Shown here: one piece after another, positions 16,949-26,092 of the stretch
Layout: every line of letters begins with the position of its first letter
How positions within the stretch are numbered: the first letter of the stretch is position 1
NCBI RefSeq assembly: GCF_026339935.1
Contig: NZ_JAPEPX010000001.1
Location: 2,028,501 to 2,092,500, forward strand
Reading direction: 5' to 3'
DNA: 64,000 nt
DNA from: Streptomyces sp. NBC_01551
GTDB taxonomy: Bacteria; Actinomycetota; Actinomycetes; Streptomycetales; Streptomycetaceae
The notes under the pieces: generated by a model
Told to the model about the DNA's origin: nothing
What the model saw: the letters and a program-made list of their open reading frames with translations, nothing else
Database searches by the model: none
Made by a program: the position numbers and the translations under genes

Positions 16949-18235
16949 CTACGCCGACTTCTCGTGCGGGCCCTGGTCCTTCGGGACGATGCGGGGGACC
17001 AGCGTCGGGTTGACGTTGGAGCGGACCACGTCCGGGGTGATGACCACGCGGGCCACGTCCTTGCGGGACGGGACCTCGTACATCACCGACATCAGGACCT
17101 CTTCCATGATGGCCCGCAGACCGCGCGCGCCCGTCTGGCGGAGGATCGCCTGGTCCGCGATGGCCTCAAGCGCCTCGCGCTCGAAGTCCAGCTCCACGCC
17201 GTCGAGTTCGAAGAGGCGCTGGTACTGCTTCACCAGCGCGTTGCGCGGCTCGATCAGGATCTGGAGCAGGGCCTCGCGGTCCAGGTTGTGCACCGAGGTG
17301 ATGACGGGGAGACGGCCGATGAACTCGGGGATCATCCCGAACTTCACCAGGTCCTCCGGCATGACCTCCTGGAACTGGTTGCTCGCCTCGATCTCGCGCT
17401 TCGAGCGGATCGTCGCGGCGAAGCCGATGCCCTTGGCGCCCGCGCGCGACTCGATGATCTTCTCCAGGCCGGCGAAGGCGCCGCCCACGATGAAGAGCAC
17501 GTTCGTCGTGTCGATCTGGATGAACTCCTGGTGCGGGTGCTTGCGGCCGCCCTGCGGCGGGACCGAAGCCGTCGTGCCTTCCAGGATCTTCAACAGGGCC
17601 TGCTGCACGCCCTCGCCGCTCACGTCGCGCGTGATCGACGGGTTCTCGCTCTTGCGGGCGACCTTGTCGATCTCATCGATGTAGATGATCCCGGTCTCGG
17701 CCTTCTTGACGTCGTAGTCGGCCGCCTGGATCAGCTTCAGCAGGATGTTCTCGACGTCCTCGCCGACATACCCGGCCTCCGTCAGCGCCGTCGCGTCGGC
17801 GATGGCGAACGGGACGTTGAGCATGCGGGCCAGGGTCTGAGCCAGCAGGGTCTTGCCCGAACCCGTCGGACCCAGCAGCAGGATGTTGGACTTCGCGAGT
17901 TCGATCGCGTCGTCCCGGCCCTGCGCGCCGCCGTTCTCGCCGGCCTGGACCCGCTTGTAGTGGTTGTACACCGCAACCGAGAGCGCCTTCTTCGCCGGCT
18001 CCTGGCCGACGACGTAGCTCTCCAGGAACTCGTAGATCTCACGGGGCTTGGGGAGTTCCTCCCACCGGACCTCGGAGGTCTCGGCGAGCTCCTCCTCGAT
18101 GATCTCGTTGCAGAGATCGATGCACTCGTCGCAGATGTACACACCGGGTCCTGCGATGAGCTTCTTCACCTGCTTCTGGCTCTTTCCGCAGAACGAGCAC
18201 TTGAGCAGGTCGCCGCCGTCACCGATGCGTGCCAC
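16949..18235 (-). CDS. clpX: ClpX ATPase, unfoldase subunit of the Clp protease
   Basis: AAA+ hexameric unfoldase that feeds substrates into ClpP. The 428 residues have an N-terminal zinc domain (Cys13, Cys16, Cys35, Cys38), Walker A GPTGSGKT at 122-129, Walker [10 protein letters not shown], and a ClpP-contact IGF loop (KGIGFAA). GTG 18235 is chosen because AAGGGGAAG lies just upstream and it gives the standard start [13 protein letters not shown] longer in-frame extension to 18376 has no such support. A terminator separates it from clpP2, so it is probably its own transcript. Confidence 0.97.
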   Translation of the reverse strand: MARIGDGGDLLKCSFCGKSQKQVKKLIAGPGVYICDECIDLCNEIIEEELAETSEVRWEELPKPREIYEFLESYVVGQEPAKKALSVAVYNHYKRVQAGENGGAQGRDDAIELAKSNILLLGPTGSGKTLLAQTLARMLNVPFAIADATALTEAGYVGEDVENILLKLIQAADYDVKKAETGIIYIDEIDKVARKSENPSITRDVSGEGVQQALLKILEGTTASVPPQGGRKHPHQEFIQIDTTNVLFIVGGAFAGLEKIIESRAGAKGIGFAATIRSKREIEASNQFQEVMPEDLVKFGMIPEFIGRLPVITSVHNLDREALLQILIEPRNALVKQYQRLFELDGVELDFEREALEAIADQAILRQTGARGLRAIMEEVLMSVMYEVPSRKDVARVVITPDVVRSNVNPTLVPRIVPKDQGPHEKSA

Positions 18236-18309
18236 GAGGTGCTTCCCCTTCGCCTGGGAGCCGCCTGGTTCAGCGACTCCTGGTGCCTCATATCCGACGG
18301 TACCTTGCC

Positions 18310-18331
18310 GGGGGCCCCGTGCGGGGCCCCC
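18310..18331 (-). terminator. Hairpin terminator of the clpP1-clpP2 operon
   Basis: A 9-bp GC-only stem (GGGGGCCCC / GGGGCCCCC) with a GTGC loop lies about 60 nt after the clpP2 stop and before clpX. Confidence 0.75.
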
Positions 18332-18341
18332 TTGACGTGGT

Positions 18342-18359
18342 TCACATCGCCGAATGTGA
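18342..18359. promoter_or_regulatory. Inverted repeat TCACAT-N6-ATGTGA between clpP2 and clpX
   Basis: A perfect 6-bp inverted repeat with a 6-nt spacer, CRP-like in form. It lies before the clpP2 terminator, so it may be part of the transcript end or a protein site. Role not established. Confidence 0.35.
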
Positions 18360-18389
18360 CGACGTGCCCACGCCAACTGGCGGCAAGGA

Positions 18390-19064
18390 TCAGGCCGCGT
18401 TCATCTTTCGGGTGGAGACGACCTGGTCGACCAGGCCGTACGCGAGCGCGTCCTCGGCAGTGAGGATCTTGTCGCGCTCGATGTCGTCGCGGATCTTCTC
18501 GATCGGCGTCGTCGAGTGCTTGGCCAGCATGTTCTCCAGCTGGTCACGCATGCGCAGGATCTCGTTGGCCGCGATCTCCAGGTCGGAGAGCTGCTCGCGG
18601 CCGGTGCCGCCCGACGGCTGGTGGATCAGCACGCGGGCGTTCGGCAGCGCCAGACGCTTGCCGGGGGTGCCGGCGGCGAGCAGGACGGCGGCGGCCGAGG
18701 CCGCCTGGCCCATGCAGACCGTCGAGATGTCCGGCTTCACGAACTGCATCGTGTCGTAGATCGCCGTCAGCGCGGTGAAGGAGCCGCCGGGGCTGTTGAT
18801 GTAGATCGAGATGTCGCGGTCCGGGTCCATCGACTCCAGGCACAGCAGCTGCGCCATGACGTCGTTGGCGGAGGCGTCGTCGATCTGCACGCCGAGGAAG
18901 ATGATGCGCTCCTCGAAGAGCTTCGCGTACGGGTCGTACTCGCGCACGCCCTGCGAAGTGCGCTCGACGAAGCGCGGGATCACGTAGCGGTTGTCCACCT
19001 GCGGGCCGGTGTAGAGGCCGCTCGCGGGAGAGAGATTGTTCATGTGCATCTGGGTGTTCACCAT
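18390..19064 (-). CDS. clpP2: ClpP serine peptidase subunit (second of pair)
   Basis: Peptidase subunit of the Clp protease. About 224 residues with the catalytic Ser123 in GQAASAAAV and His148 in LIHQPSGG, plus SPGGS of the oxyanion region. The N-terminus [16 protein letters not shown] offers ATGs at 19064, 19049 and 19043, and none has a strong ribosome site. It follows clpP1 by about 55 nt and is expected to be co-transcribed. Family knowledge: actinobacterial ClpP1 and ClpP2 form a mixed two-ring peptidase. Confidence 0.95.
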   Translation of the reverse strand: MVNTQMHMNNLSPASGLYTGPQVDNRYVIPRFVERTSQGVREYDPYAKLFEERIIFLGVQIDDASANDVMAQLLCLESMDPDRDISIYINSPGGSFTALTAIYDTMQFVKPDISTVCMGQAASAAAVLLAAGTPGKRLALPNARVLIHQPSGGTGREQLSDLEIAANEILRMRDQLENMLAKHSTTPIEKIRDDIERDKILTAEDALAYGLVDQVVSTRKMNAA

Positions 19065-19119
19065 CCTGGTGGCGTTCTGCGGGCTGTCGGCTGCGGGGTA
19101 CTGACGGTGGGTACCGGGA

Positions 19120-19737
19120 TCAGGCCCCGGTGCCGCCGCCGCCCGGAACGTTGGACGCGGCCGAGATGATCTCGTCGATGAGGCCGTAGTCCTTGGCCTC
19201 CTCGGAGGTGAACCAACGGTCGCGGTCACCGTCGCGGATGATCGCCTCGACCGTCTGGCCCGAGTGGAACGCGGTGATCTCGGCCATGCGCTGCTTGGTG
19301 CGCAGCAGGTACTGGGCCTGGATCTTGATGTCGGAGGCGGTACCGCCGATACCCGCGGAACCCTGGTGCATCAGGATGTCGGTGTTCGGCAGGGCGAAGC
19401 GCTTGCCCTTGGCGCCGCCGGTGAGCAGGAACTGGCCCATCGAGGCGGCCATGCCCATGCCGATGGTGACGACGTCGTTCGGGATGTACTGCATGGTGTC
19501 GTAGACCGCCATGCCGGCCGTCACGGAACCACCGGGGCTGTTGATGTACAGGTAGATGTCCTTCTCCGGCTCGGCGGCCAGGAGCAGGAGCTGCGCGGTG
19601 ATCTTGTTCGCGATGTCGTCGTCGACCTGCTGGCCGAGGAAGATGATCCGCTCGCCGAGCAGCCGGTTGTAGACATGGTCGCCGAGGCCGCCACCGATGG
19701 ACGGCTCACCCGCGGCGTAAGGCTTCAGATTCGTCAC
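19120..19737 (-). CDS. clpP1: ClpP serine peptidase subunit (first of pair)
   Basis: A 205-residue ClpP with Ser99 in GMAASMGQ, His124 in LMHQGSAG and the SPGGS strand. GTG 19737 is chosen since AGGTGG lies 5 nt upstream and it gives the usual short propeptide; a longer frame to 19944 runs through the promoter region. It is the promoter-proximal gene of clpP1-clpP2. A ClgR-type box at 19903-19916 lies about 170 nt upstream, consistent with the known ClgR control of clpP1 in Streptomyces. Confidence 0.96.
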   Translation of the reverse strand: MTNLKPYAAGEPSIGGGLGDHVYNRLLGERIIFLGQQVDDDIANKITAQLLLLAAEPEKDIYLYINSPGGSVTAGMAVYDTMQYIPNDVVTIGMGMAASMGQFLLTGGAKGKRFALPNTDILMHQGSAGIGGTASDIKIQAQYLLRTKQRMAEITAFHSGQTVEAIIRDGDRDRWFTSEEAKDYGLIDEIISAASNVPGGGGTGA

Positions 19738-19902
19738 GTATCCACCTGCTCGTCTCCGACGGCCACATGCCGTCTCAGCGTCTCGTTCTGGGGCGCGGAC
19801 CGGCCGGTGCGGACGACGTCCGCCGGCTTCGGGTACTCCCGTGCCCTCGTATTCATGGACCCTAACGCGCAGGTCGGACAACGCCATCCCGCTTCCCGAA
19901 CT

Positions 19903-19916
19903 GTTCGCTCGGAGCG
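19903..19916 (+). promoter_or_regulatory. Candidate ClgR binding box upstream of clpP1
   Basis: GTTCGCTCGGAGCG matches exactly the published Streptomyces ClgR consensus GTTCGC-N5-GCG as I recall it. It is in the clpP1-tig intergenic gap. Confidence 0.75.
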
Positions 19917-19945
19917 CAAGCTCCGCGGCCCTTCCCGCGGGCATG

Positions 19946-19983
19946 CCGAAGGGCCCGGACGCGGCTGCGTACGGGCCCTTCGG
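19946..19983 (-). terminator. Hairpin terminator of tig
   Basis: A 12-bp perfect stem (19946-19957 with 19972-19983) and a 14-nt loop about 30 nt after the tig stop. Confidence 0.8.
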
Positions 19984-20013
19984 GGCACTGCTCAGTGGGC
20001 TTCGCCCGGGGTG

Positions 20014-21417
20014 TTACTTCGCCTCGTCGGCCTTGGCCTCGTCCTCGGCGGCGTCACCCTCGACAGCGGCCTCGACGGTCTCGGCGGCCGTCTCGACCTC
20101 GTCCTCGTCGTCGGAGAGGTCGACGACCTCACCGTTGGTGTCGACGACCTTGGCGGCCTCGACGACGACCGCGAGGGCCTTGCCGCGCGCGACCTCGCCG
20201 ACCAGCATCGGGACCTGGCCACCCTCGACGACCGCCTGGGCGAACTGGTCGGGGGACATGCCGGAGGACTGGGCACGGCGCATGAGGTGCTCGGTGAGCT
20301 CCTCCTGGTTGACGCCCAGCTTCTCCTTGTTGACCAGCGCGTCGAGGACGAACTGGGTCTTGATGCCCTTGATCGCCTGCTCGGAGGTCTCGGCGTCGAA
20401 CTCCTCGACCGTCTTGCCCTGGAACTCGAGGTACTTCTCGAGGGTCAGGCCCATCTGGCCGAGCTGGTGGTGCTCCAGGTTGTGCTTGCGGGTCTGGACC
20501 TCGTCCGCGAGCAGCTTCTCGGGGATCGGGACCTCGACCAGCTCCAGCAGCTTCTCCAGGACGCGCTCCTGGGCCTGCGTGGCCTGGTCGTACTGCTTCA
20601 TGTTCTCCAGGCGGGTACGGCTGTCCGCCTTGAGCTCGTCGAGGGTGTCGAACTCGCTCGCCATCTGGGCGAACTCGTCGTCCAGCTCCGGCAGCTCGCG
20701 GGCGGAGACCTTGGTGACCTTGACGGTGACCTCGGCGTCCTTGCCCTCGGCGGAGCCGCCCTTCAGCTGGGAGGTGAAGGTGGTCTCGCCACCGGCCTCC
20801 AGGCCCTTGACGGCCTCGTCGATGCCGTCGAGGAGCTCGCCCGAGCCGATGGTGTACGAGACGTCGGAGGCGACTCCGTCGGGCAGCACCTCGCCGTCGA
20901 CCTTGGCCTCCAGGTCGATGGTGACGACGTCACCCTCGACGGCGGCGCGCTCGACGTCCTTGGTGGACGCGAAGCGGCCGCGCAGCTGCTCGACCGACTT
21001 CTCGATGTCCTCGTCGGAGACCTCGATGGCGTCGACCTCGACCTCGATGCCGGAGTAGTCCGGGATCTCGATCTCGGGGCGGACGTCGACCTCGGCGGTG
21101 AAGGCCAGCAGCTCGCCGTCCTTCAGCTCCGTGATGTCCACGTCGGGCTGGCCCAGCGGGTTCAGGTCGGCCTCGTTGACCGCCTCGGTGTAGAACTTCG
21201 GGAGGGCGTCGTTGACGGCCTCCTCCAGCACCGCACCGCGGCCGAAGCGCTGGTCGATGACGCGGGCAGGGATCTTGCCCTTGCGGAAGCCCTTCACCGT
21301 GACCTGCTGGTTGATCTTCTTGTACGCCGCGTCGAGGCTGTCCTTGAGCTCCTCGAAGGGCACCTCAACAGTGAGCCGAACCCGAGTCGGGTTCAGGGTC
21401 TCCACGGCGCTCTTCAC
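20014..21417 (-). CDS. tig: Trigger factor, ribosome-associated chaperone and prolyl isomerase
   Basis: Binds the ribosome exit tunnel and shields nascent chains. The 467 residues show the ribosome-docking signature [18 protein letters not shown] near residue 45, a central FKBP-type isomerase domain and a helical C-terminal domain. The C-terminus ends in an acidic, Ala-rich tail ([18 protein letters not shown]) typical of actinobacterial members. The start is GTG 21417, with AAGGAG 8 nt upstream. It is next to clpP1 in the usual order and has its own terminator. Confidence 0.97.
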   Translation of the reverse strand: MKSAVETLNPTRVRLTVEVPFEELKDSLDAAYKKINQQVTVKGFRKGKIPARVIDQRFGRGAVLEEAVNDALPKFYTEAVNEADLNPLGQPDVDITELKDGELLAFTAEVDVRPEIEIPDYSGIEVEVDAIEVSDEDIEKSVEQLRGRFASTKDVERAAVEGDVVTIDLEAKVDGEVLPDGVASDVSYTIGSGELLDGIDEAVKGLEAGGETTFTSQLKGGSAEGKDAEVTVKVTKVSARELPELDDEFAQMASEFDTLDELKADSRTRLENMKQYDQATQAQERVLEKLLELVEVPIPEKLLADEVQTRKHNLEHHQLGQMGLTLEKYLEFQGKTVEEFDAETSEQAIKGIKTQFVLDALVNKEKLGVNQEELTEHLMRRAQSSGMSPDQFAQAVVEGGQVPMLVGEVARGKALAVVVEAAKVVDTNGEVVDLSDDEDEVETAAETVEAAVEGDAAEDEAKADEAK

Positions 21418-21582
21418 GGTTCGGTCTCCTTGTGGCTGACTGCTGGGGGTTCTGCCGTCACGCTGCGATTCAGCGGTTCAGCGGACTTCGGCCCGGTACA
21501 TCAGACACACGGGCACGCAGCTTGCATAGTAACCGCAAGCGGCAATCAGCCCACAACGCGATCTTCGTGAGGAGAGTGCTGG

Positions 21583-21659
21583 TGGTCGGGGTGGCCGGAT
21601 TCGAACCGACGACCTTCCGCTCCCAAAGCGGACGCGCTACCAAGCTGCGCCACACCCCG
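21583..21659 (-). tRNA. tRNA-Pro (anticodon TGG), 3' CCA encoded
   Basis: The minus strand starts CGGGGTG and ends CACCCCG-A-CCA, closing a 7-bp acceptor stem. The anticodon loop CTTTGGGA gives TGG. The T-loop GGTTCGAATCC and a D-loop with GGTAGCG are present. The CCA end is encoded in the DNA. It lies upstream of tig on the same strand. Confidence 0.95.
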
Positions 21660-21872
21660 TCGGTGCGACACGTAGGGTACATGCCCGAACGCCCTCCGAC
21701 ACGCCGCGGCCGCGCGCGGTCTCCCGGGATCGCACGCGAACGCCCGCACGGGCGCCCGCGCGGGCGCGCACGCCGGTCCGCGCTCCGGCTCCCGGATGTG
21801 GTGTGCACTCCCCCTGCTCGACCCGCTAGGATGCTGCCTGTGCCGCGGTCCTCGACCTGCGGCGCACGTGTT

Positions 21873-21943
21873 GCGGGTGTAGCTCAATGGTAGAGCACTA
21901 GTCTTCCAAACTAGCTACGCGGGTTCGATTCCCGTCACCCGCT
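21873..21943 (+). tRNA. tRNA-Gly (anticodon TCC)
   Basis: Begins GCGGGTG and closes with CACCCGC-T. The anticodon loop CTTCCAA reads TCC, and the T-loop GGTTCGATTCC is intact. 71 nt without an encoded CCA. No integrase or duplicated 3' end is seen beside it. Confidence 0.95.
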
Positions 21944-21953
21944 CTGAACGAGA

Positions 21954-21992
21954 AAGGGCCAGGTCAGAGGATGTTTCCTCCGCCTGGCCCTT
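21954..21992. terminator. Hairpin terminator after tRNA-Gly
   Basis: AAGGGCCAGG pairs with CCTGGCCCTT (10 bp), with an inner GAGGA/TCCTC stem. It ends the tRNA-Gly transcript and may also serve the small membrane gene converging from 22026. Confidence 0.75.
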
Positions 21993-22025
21993 CGTCGTGT
22001 CCGGGGGCGCTCCCGGGGTCCGCCG

Positions 22026-22220
22026 CTAGAGCTTGATGCCCGCGATGGTGTCCGCGAGGGAGTTCAGGAAGCGGTTCACGTCCGGGGCGATGGAGCTGGA
22101 CGCGAGGAAGAAGCCGAAGAGGACCGCGACGATCGCGGGGCCGGCCTTGATGTGGTTGCCGCGGATCAGCACCACCAGGATGACCGCCAACAGAACCACC
22201 ACTGACAGCGAAATGGCCAC
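22026..22220 (-). CDS. Small two-helix membrane protein of unknown function
   Basis: A 64-residue protein from GTG 22220 with a hydrophobic helix at residues 3-20, a short basic turn (RGNHIKAGP) and a second helix at about 28-46, then SIAPDVNRFLNSLADTIAGIKL. AAGGTG lies about 9 nt before the start. The layout resembles small membrane proteins found beside Streptomyces conjugation genes, but no transfer gene is near. It converges on tRNA-Gly. Confidence 0.7.
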   Translation of the reverse strand: MAISLSVVVLLAVILVVLIRGNHIKAGPAIVAVLFGFFLASSSIAPDVNRFLNSLADTIAGIKL

Positions 22221-22397
22221 TACTGATCACACCTTCGGTCGTCCCCTGGTCGGCCCGGGGCGTACGGCCACGCGCGCCCCCACATGGACCATCCTCCCAC
22301 CAACGAGCCCTGGGTATCCGCCCCGTGACGAATCGACATCGTCACGTTTGCGCCAACCGCATGCGCCTGGGGCATGTTTCGGGTGCGGCGCCGCCGG

Positions 22398-22853
22398 TCA
22401 CGGCGCGGCGAGGCCGAGGAGCGAACGGACATACGCGTACTTCGCGGACAGCCGCTCCCGGGTCGGGCCGTCGAGTACGGAGAGCCGTGCGGGGTCGGCG
22501 TTGTGCGCGAGGTCGGCCTCCTTGACGAGAAGGGCGCCCGGGGTGGCGAGGATGCGGGCCGTGTACTCCTCGACCGGCTCGCCCGGGCGCTTGGTCAGCG
22601 CCAGGACCATGTCCTTGACCGGCCGCGGGAGGGCCGCGCCTTCCAGCCACGCCGGGGTGAGCGCGTCGTCCTCGATGGCGTCGTGGAGCCAGGCCGCCGC
22701 CTGCTGCTCGGCGCTGCCGCCGCGGACGCGGACGCCCTCGGCGACGGCCGCGAGGTGCTCGGCGTAGGGCCGGCCGGCCTTGTCGGTCTGCCCCTCGTGC
22801 GCCGAGCGGGCGAGGGCTTCGACCTCCATGAGGGTCAGGGGGCTGCTCGTCAT
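22398..22853 (-). CDS. HD-domain phosphohydrolase (ppGpp-hydrolase-like)
   Basis: A 151-residue protein with the metal-binding HD pair in AAWLHDAIEDD, an earlier histidine in YAEHLAAVAEG, and later HNADPARL. The layout resembles the hydrolase domain of RelA/SpoT and small alarmone hydrolases, without a synthetase or TGS domain. Its ATG overlaps the stop of the upstream decarboxylase gene (ATGA), so the two are translationally coupled. Substrate is not proven; other HD hydrolases have different substrates. Confidence 0.8.
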   Translation of the reverse strand: MTSSPLTLMEVEALARSAHEGQTDKAGRPYAEHLAAVAEGVRVRGGSAEQQAAAWLHDAIEDDALTPAWLEGAALPRPVKDMVLALTKRPGEPVEEYTARILATPGALLVKEADLAHNADPARLSVLDGPTRERLSAKYAYVRSLLGLAAP

Positions 22854-24235
22854 GCGATCTCCCTTGCTGCCGTACGGAGGGCCTCGGCGGCCCGGCGCAC
22901 ATCCGCCTGCGTCGTACGCCAGTTGGAGAACGCCGCACGCAGGGCCGGGGTTCCCGCGAGGACGGTGGGGGTGACGAACACCTCCGCGCCGGCGGCTTCC
23001 CGCAGGGCGGTGAGGCGGGCCGGGGTGGGGTCTTCGGCGAGGGTGAAGCAGACGACGTTCAGGCGGACCGGTGCGAGGAGGCGGAAGGCCGGGTCGGCGT
23101 CCAGTTCCGCGCCCAGCGCCCGGGCGCAGGCGATGTCGCGCTCGACGATCTCCCGGTGGCCCTGGCGGCCGTAGGCGCGGAGCGTGAACCAGGCGGCGAG
23201 GGCGCGCAGCCGGTGGGAGTTCTCCGGGGTGAGGTGGACCAGGTCGGGGTGGCTGCCGAGGGGGCCGAGGTAGGCGGCGGCGTTCTGGAAGACGCGGGCC
23301 TGCAGGTCCTGGCGGCGGGTGAACTGGACGGCGCTGTCGTAGGGGACGTTGAGCCACTTGTGCAGGTCGACGCAGAGGGAGTCGGAGGCGTCGAGCCCGG
23401 CGGCGAGGTGGGCGTGCTCCGGGGAGAGGGCGGCGAAGGCGCCGAAGGCGGCGTCGGTGTGCAGCCAGAAGTCGTGGCGCCGCTTGAGCGCGGCGACGGC
23501 GCGGAGGTCGTCGAAGTCGACGGTGTTGACGGTGCCCGCGTTGGCGACGACGACGGCCGGGCCGGGGGTGTCGGCGAGGGCCCGGTCGAGGGCGGCCGGG
23601 TCGACGGCCTCGCGGCCGGGGAGGGTGGGCACGGGGACGAGGCCGGCGCGGCCGAGGCCGAGGACGGCGAGGGCCTTGGCGATGGAGGAGTGGGGCGCGC
23701 CGGAGAGGACCCGGACGCGGCCGAGCGCGGCCGCGCCGTCCTCGGCGACGCGGACCCCGAGCCGTTCGCCGAGCCATTCGCGGGCGATGGCGAGGCCGGT
23801 GGTGTTGGACATGGTGGCGCCGCTGACGAAGGTGCCGGAGTGGGCGTCGGAGATCCCGAAGAGCTCCCGGAGCCAGCCGACGGTCTCGCGTTCGAGGTCC
23901 TGCCCGGCGCCGTCCAGGGCGGAGTTGGAGTTCTGGTCGTGGGCGGCGGTGAGCCAGTCCCCGGCGAGGGCGGCGGGGGTGGCCCCGCCGGTGACGAAGC
24001 CGAGGTAGCGGGGTCCGGCGGTGGCCGACAGGCGGGGCTCCCAGCGGTCGCGGAAGGCGGCGAGGGCGGCGTCCGCGCCGACGCCGTGGTCGGGGAGCGG
24101 CTCGGGCGGCGGGGTGGCGCCGGGTACGACGACGGGACGTGTGTCCAGCGTCGCGAGGGCGTCGGCGGCGGCGCGGCGGGTGGCGTCGAGGAGTTCGGGG
24201 AGCCGGGCGAGATCGGCGGCGAGCGTGCGGTCCAT
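22850..24235 (-). CDS. PLP-dependent group II amino-acid decarboxylase-like enzyme
   Basis: A 461-residue fold-type I PLP enzyme. The internal-aldimine lysine lies in LCVDLHKWLNVPYD, with HTDAAFGA binding the cofactor nitrogen and SGATMSNTT holding phosphate. Relatives decarboxylate aromatic amino acids, glutamate or diaminobutyrate; the substrate cannot be told here. On its coding strand TACCGT lies 6-7 nt before ATG 24235 and no ribosome site is seen, which suggests a leaderless transcript. It is divergent from the lipoprotein gene at 24327. Confidence 0.88.
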   Translation of the reverse strand: MDRTLAADLARLPELLDATRRAAADALATLDTRPVVVPGATPPPEPLPDHGVGADAALAAFRDRWEPRLSATAGPRYLGFVTGGATPAALAGDWLTAAHDQNSNSALDGAGQDLERETVGWLRELFGISDAHSGTFVSGATMSNTTGLAIAREWLGERLGVRVAEDGAAALGRVRVLSGAPHSSIAKALAVLGLGRAGLVPVPTLPGREAVDPAALDRALADTPGPAVVVANAGTVNTVDFDDLRAVAALKRRHDFWLHTDAAFGAFAALSPEHAHLAAGLDASDSLCVDLHKWLNVPYDSAVQFTRRQDLQARVFQNAAAYLGPLGSHPDLVHLTPENSHRLRALAAWFTLRAYGRQGHREIVERDIACARALGAELDADPAFRLLAPVRLNVVCFTLAEDPTPARLTALREAAGAEVFVTPTVLAGTPALRAAFSNWRTTQADVRRAAEALRTAAREIA

Positions 24236-24326
24236 GGGGGCACGGTAGGGCGCGGGCCGGGGCGGCGGGCGGGCCAATCCGGGGTGAGTGGCCCGCGCCG
24301 GCGGGGCCGCGTCGTAGGGTCTACGG

Positions 24327-24956
24327 ATGATCGCGAAGCGGTGGGTGCGGGGGCTGGTCGGGGGCGTGATCGCCGTGGGCGCGGTGGCGGGGTGCGACGT
24401 GGCGCCCCCGCCGCCGTCCGCCCCGGGTCCGACGGCGGCGTCGTGGCCGCCGCGCGTGCAGCAGCCCTCGGGGCCGCAGCAGCCGTCGGGGCCGCCGCGC
24501 CCCTCGCAGGAGCCGTGCCCCGAGGGCGGCGTGCGGCTCCGCGAGGACGGCGGGGACGCCGCGATGGGGCTGCGGCTGTCCTCGGTCGCCCTGGTCAACT
24601 GCGGCGCGCAGCCCTACGTACTGGAGGGCTACCCGGAGATCCGGATCCTGGACAAGCAGGGCGCGCCGGTCGAGGTGTCGGTCGGCACCGGGACGAACGG
24701 GGTCACCACCTCCGTGACGGGCGTGGAGGCCTCCCCGCAGAAGGTGACGCTCCGCCCGGGCGCCGAGGCGACGTTCTCGATGGTCTGGCGCAACACGGTC
24801 ACCGACACGACGGTCCCGGCGGCCGAGGGCTGGGAACTGGAGATCACCCCCCGCCCGGGCGCGCCCCGCGCACGGCTGCGCCTGACCCAGCCGATCGACC
24901 TCGGCAACACCGGCAAGCTCGGCTACGGTCCCTGGATCGCCCGGGCCACCCGCTGA
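24327..24956 (+). CDS. DUF4232 lipoprotein
   Basis: A 209-residue exported lipoprotein. The signal peptide has an Arg/Lys start and ends at the lipobox AVAGC (Cys23), followed by a Pro/Gln-rich linker and a DUF4232 beta domain beginning CPEGGVRL. DUF4232 is common in actinobacteria and of unknown function. TAGGGT lies 6 nt before ATG 24327 and there is no ribosome site, so it is likely leaderless. It converges on the ABC ATPase gene. Confidence 0.88.
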   Translation: MIAKRWVRGLVGGVIAVGAVAGCDVAPPPPSAPGPTAASWPPRVQQPSGPQQPSGPPRPSQEPCPEGGVRLREDGGDAAMGLRLSSVALVNCGAQPYVLEGYPEIRILDKQGAPVEVSVGTGTNGVTTSVTGVEASPQKVTLRPGAEATFSMVWRNTVTDTTVPAAEGWELEITPRPGAPRARLRLTQPIDLGNTGKLGYGPWIARATR

Positions 24957-25121
24957 CCGCCTGACTCGGCGCGGCCCGGACCGGCGCCACGCCGACCGGT
25001 GTGCGCCCGGACGAGCGGCCGACGACCGACCCGAGCTCCGGACGGCCCTCTTCTCCCAGGTCACGCTCGTACACGAGCCGACCACTGGCCGGAACGCGGA
25101 AGTCCGACGCCCAGCGCCCCC

Positions 25122-25952
25122 CTAGGCCGCGGTCGGCACCGGGCCCGGGCCCGGGCCCGGGCCCGGGACCGGGCCCGTGAGCGCGGCCATCCGGGCGGCG
25201 ATCGTCGCCGCCGAGGAACGCGGGAGGCGGTCCGCGAGGGCGCCGTCGGCGAGGAAGAGGACCTGGTCGGCGTGGGCCGCGGCCGACGGGTCGTGGGTGA
25301 CCATGACCACGGTGGCCCCGAGGCTGTCGACGGCCGTCCTGAGCAGCGCGAGCACCTCGGCGGCGGTGGTGGTGTCGAGGGCGCCGGTCGGCTCGTCCGC
25401 GAAGACGACGTCGGGCCGGGTGACCAGCGCCCGGGCGATGGCGACGCGCTGCTGCTGCCCGCCGGAGAGCTCGGCGGGGCGGCGCCGGCCCTTGCCCTCC
25501 AGGCCGACGCGGGCGAGCAGGTCGGCGGCGCGGGCCCGGTCCTGGCGGCCGCCCGCCAGCCGCATCGGGAGCAGCACGTTCTGCTCCACGGTGAGGGAGG
25601 GCAGCAGGTTGAACGCCTGGAAGACGAAGCCGAGGCGGCTGCGGCGCAGTTCGGTGAGCTCGTTCTCGTCCATGCCGGTGATCTCGGTGCCGCCGAGGCG
25701 GACGGATCCGGCGGTGGGCAGGTCGAGCCCGGCCGCGCACTGCAGGAACGTGGACTTGCCGGAGCCGGACGGGCCCATCACGGCGGTGAAGCTGCCGCGC
25801 GGCAGGCTGAGGTCGATCCCGCGCAGCGCGTGCACGGCGCCGGGCCCGCGCCCGTACTCGCGCCGCACGCCCCGCAGCTCGACGGCGGGGGCCAGGGTGT
25901 CCCCGTACCCGTACGCGTCCTCGCGCTGCCGCCTGCTCCGCCGGAGCCCCAT
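25122..25952 (-). CDS. ABC transporter ATP-binding protein (MacB/LolD type), no permease nearby
   Basis: A 276-residue ATPase with Walker A GPSGSGKST, the signature LSGGQQQRVAIARAL, Walker B VVFADEPTG and the H-loop VTHD. It resembles MacB/LolD-type ATPases that partner FtsX-like permeases, yet no permease gene is adjacent on either side. The C-terminus ends in a (Gly-Pro)n tract encoded by a GGGCCC repeat at about 25138-25176. Start ATG 25952. Confidence 0.9.
   Translation of the reverse strand: MGLRRSRRQREDAYGYGDTLAPAVELRGVRREYGRGPGAVHALRGIDLSLPRGSFTAVMGPSGSGKSTFLQCAAGLDLPTAGSVRLGGTEITGMDENELTELRRSRLGFVFQAFNLLPSLTVEQNVLLPMRLAGGRQDRARAADLLARVGLEGKGRRRPAELSGGQQQRVAIARALVTRPDVVFADEPTGALDTTTAAEVLALLRTAVDSLGATVVMVTHDPSAAAHADQVLFLADGALADRLPRSSAATIAARMAALTGPVPGPGPGPGPVPTAA
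25138..25176. repeat. GGGCCC simple repeat within the ABC ATPase 3' end
   Basis: Tandem GGGCCC units with one interruption, encoding the C-terminal Gly-Pro tract. Such tracts can change length by slippage. Confidence 0.75.
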
Positions 25953-26092
25953 GGTGTGCCGCCTTCCGCGTTGGCCGTGCGCCGCCCGTCCGGGCCGACG
26001 GAGCCGACGCTACGGAGCCGGGCGGGGCCCCGGCCATGGCGGAGCCCGGGGGATCAACGGTCGGGAAAACCCCACCCCGCCCCTGAAGAGGC

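Noticed and set aside
21873..21943. tRNA-Gly as an integration site for a mobile element
   Set aside because: No integrase gene or repeated tRNA 3' end is seen in the flanking sequence.
25953..26092. Permease partner for the lone ABC ATPase
   Set aside because: The flanking gap is short and non-coding, and the neighbouring genes are a phosphatase and a lipoprotein.
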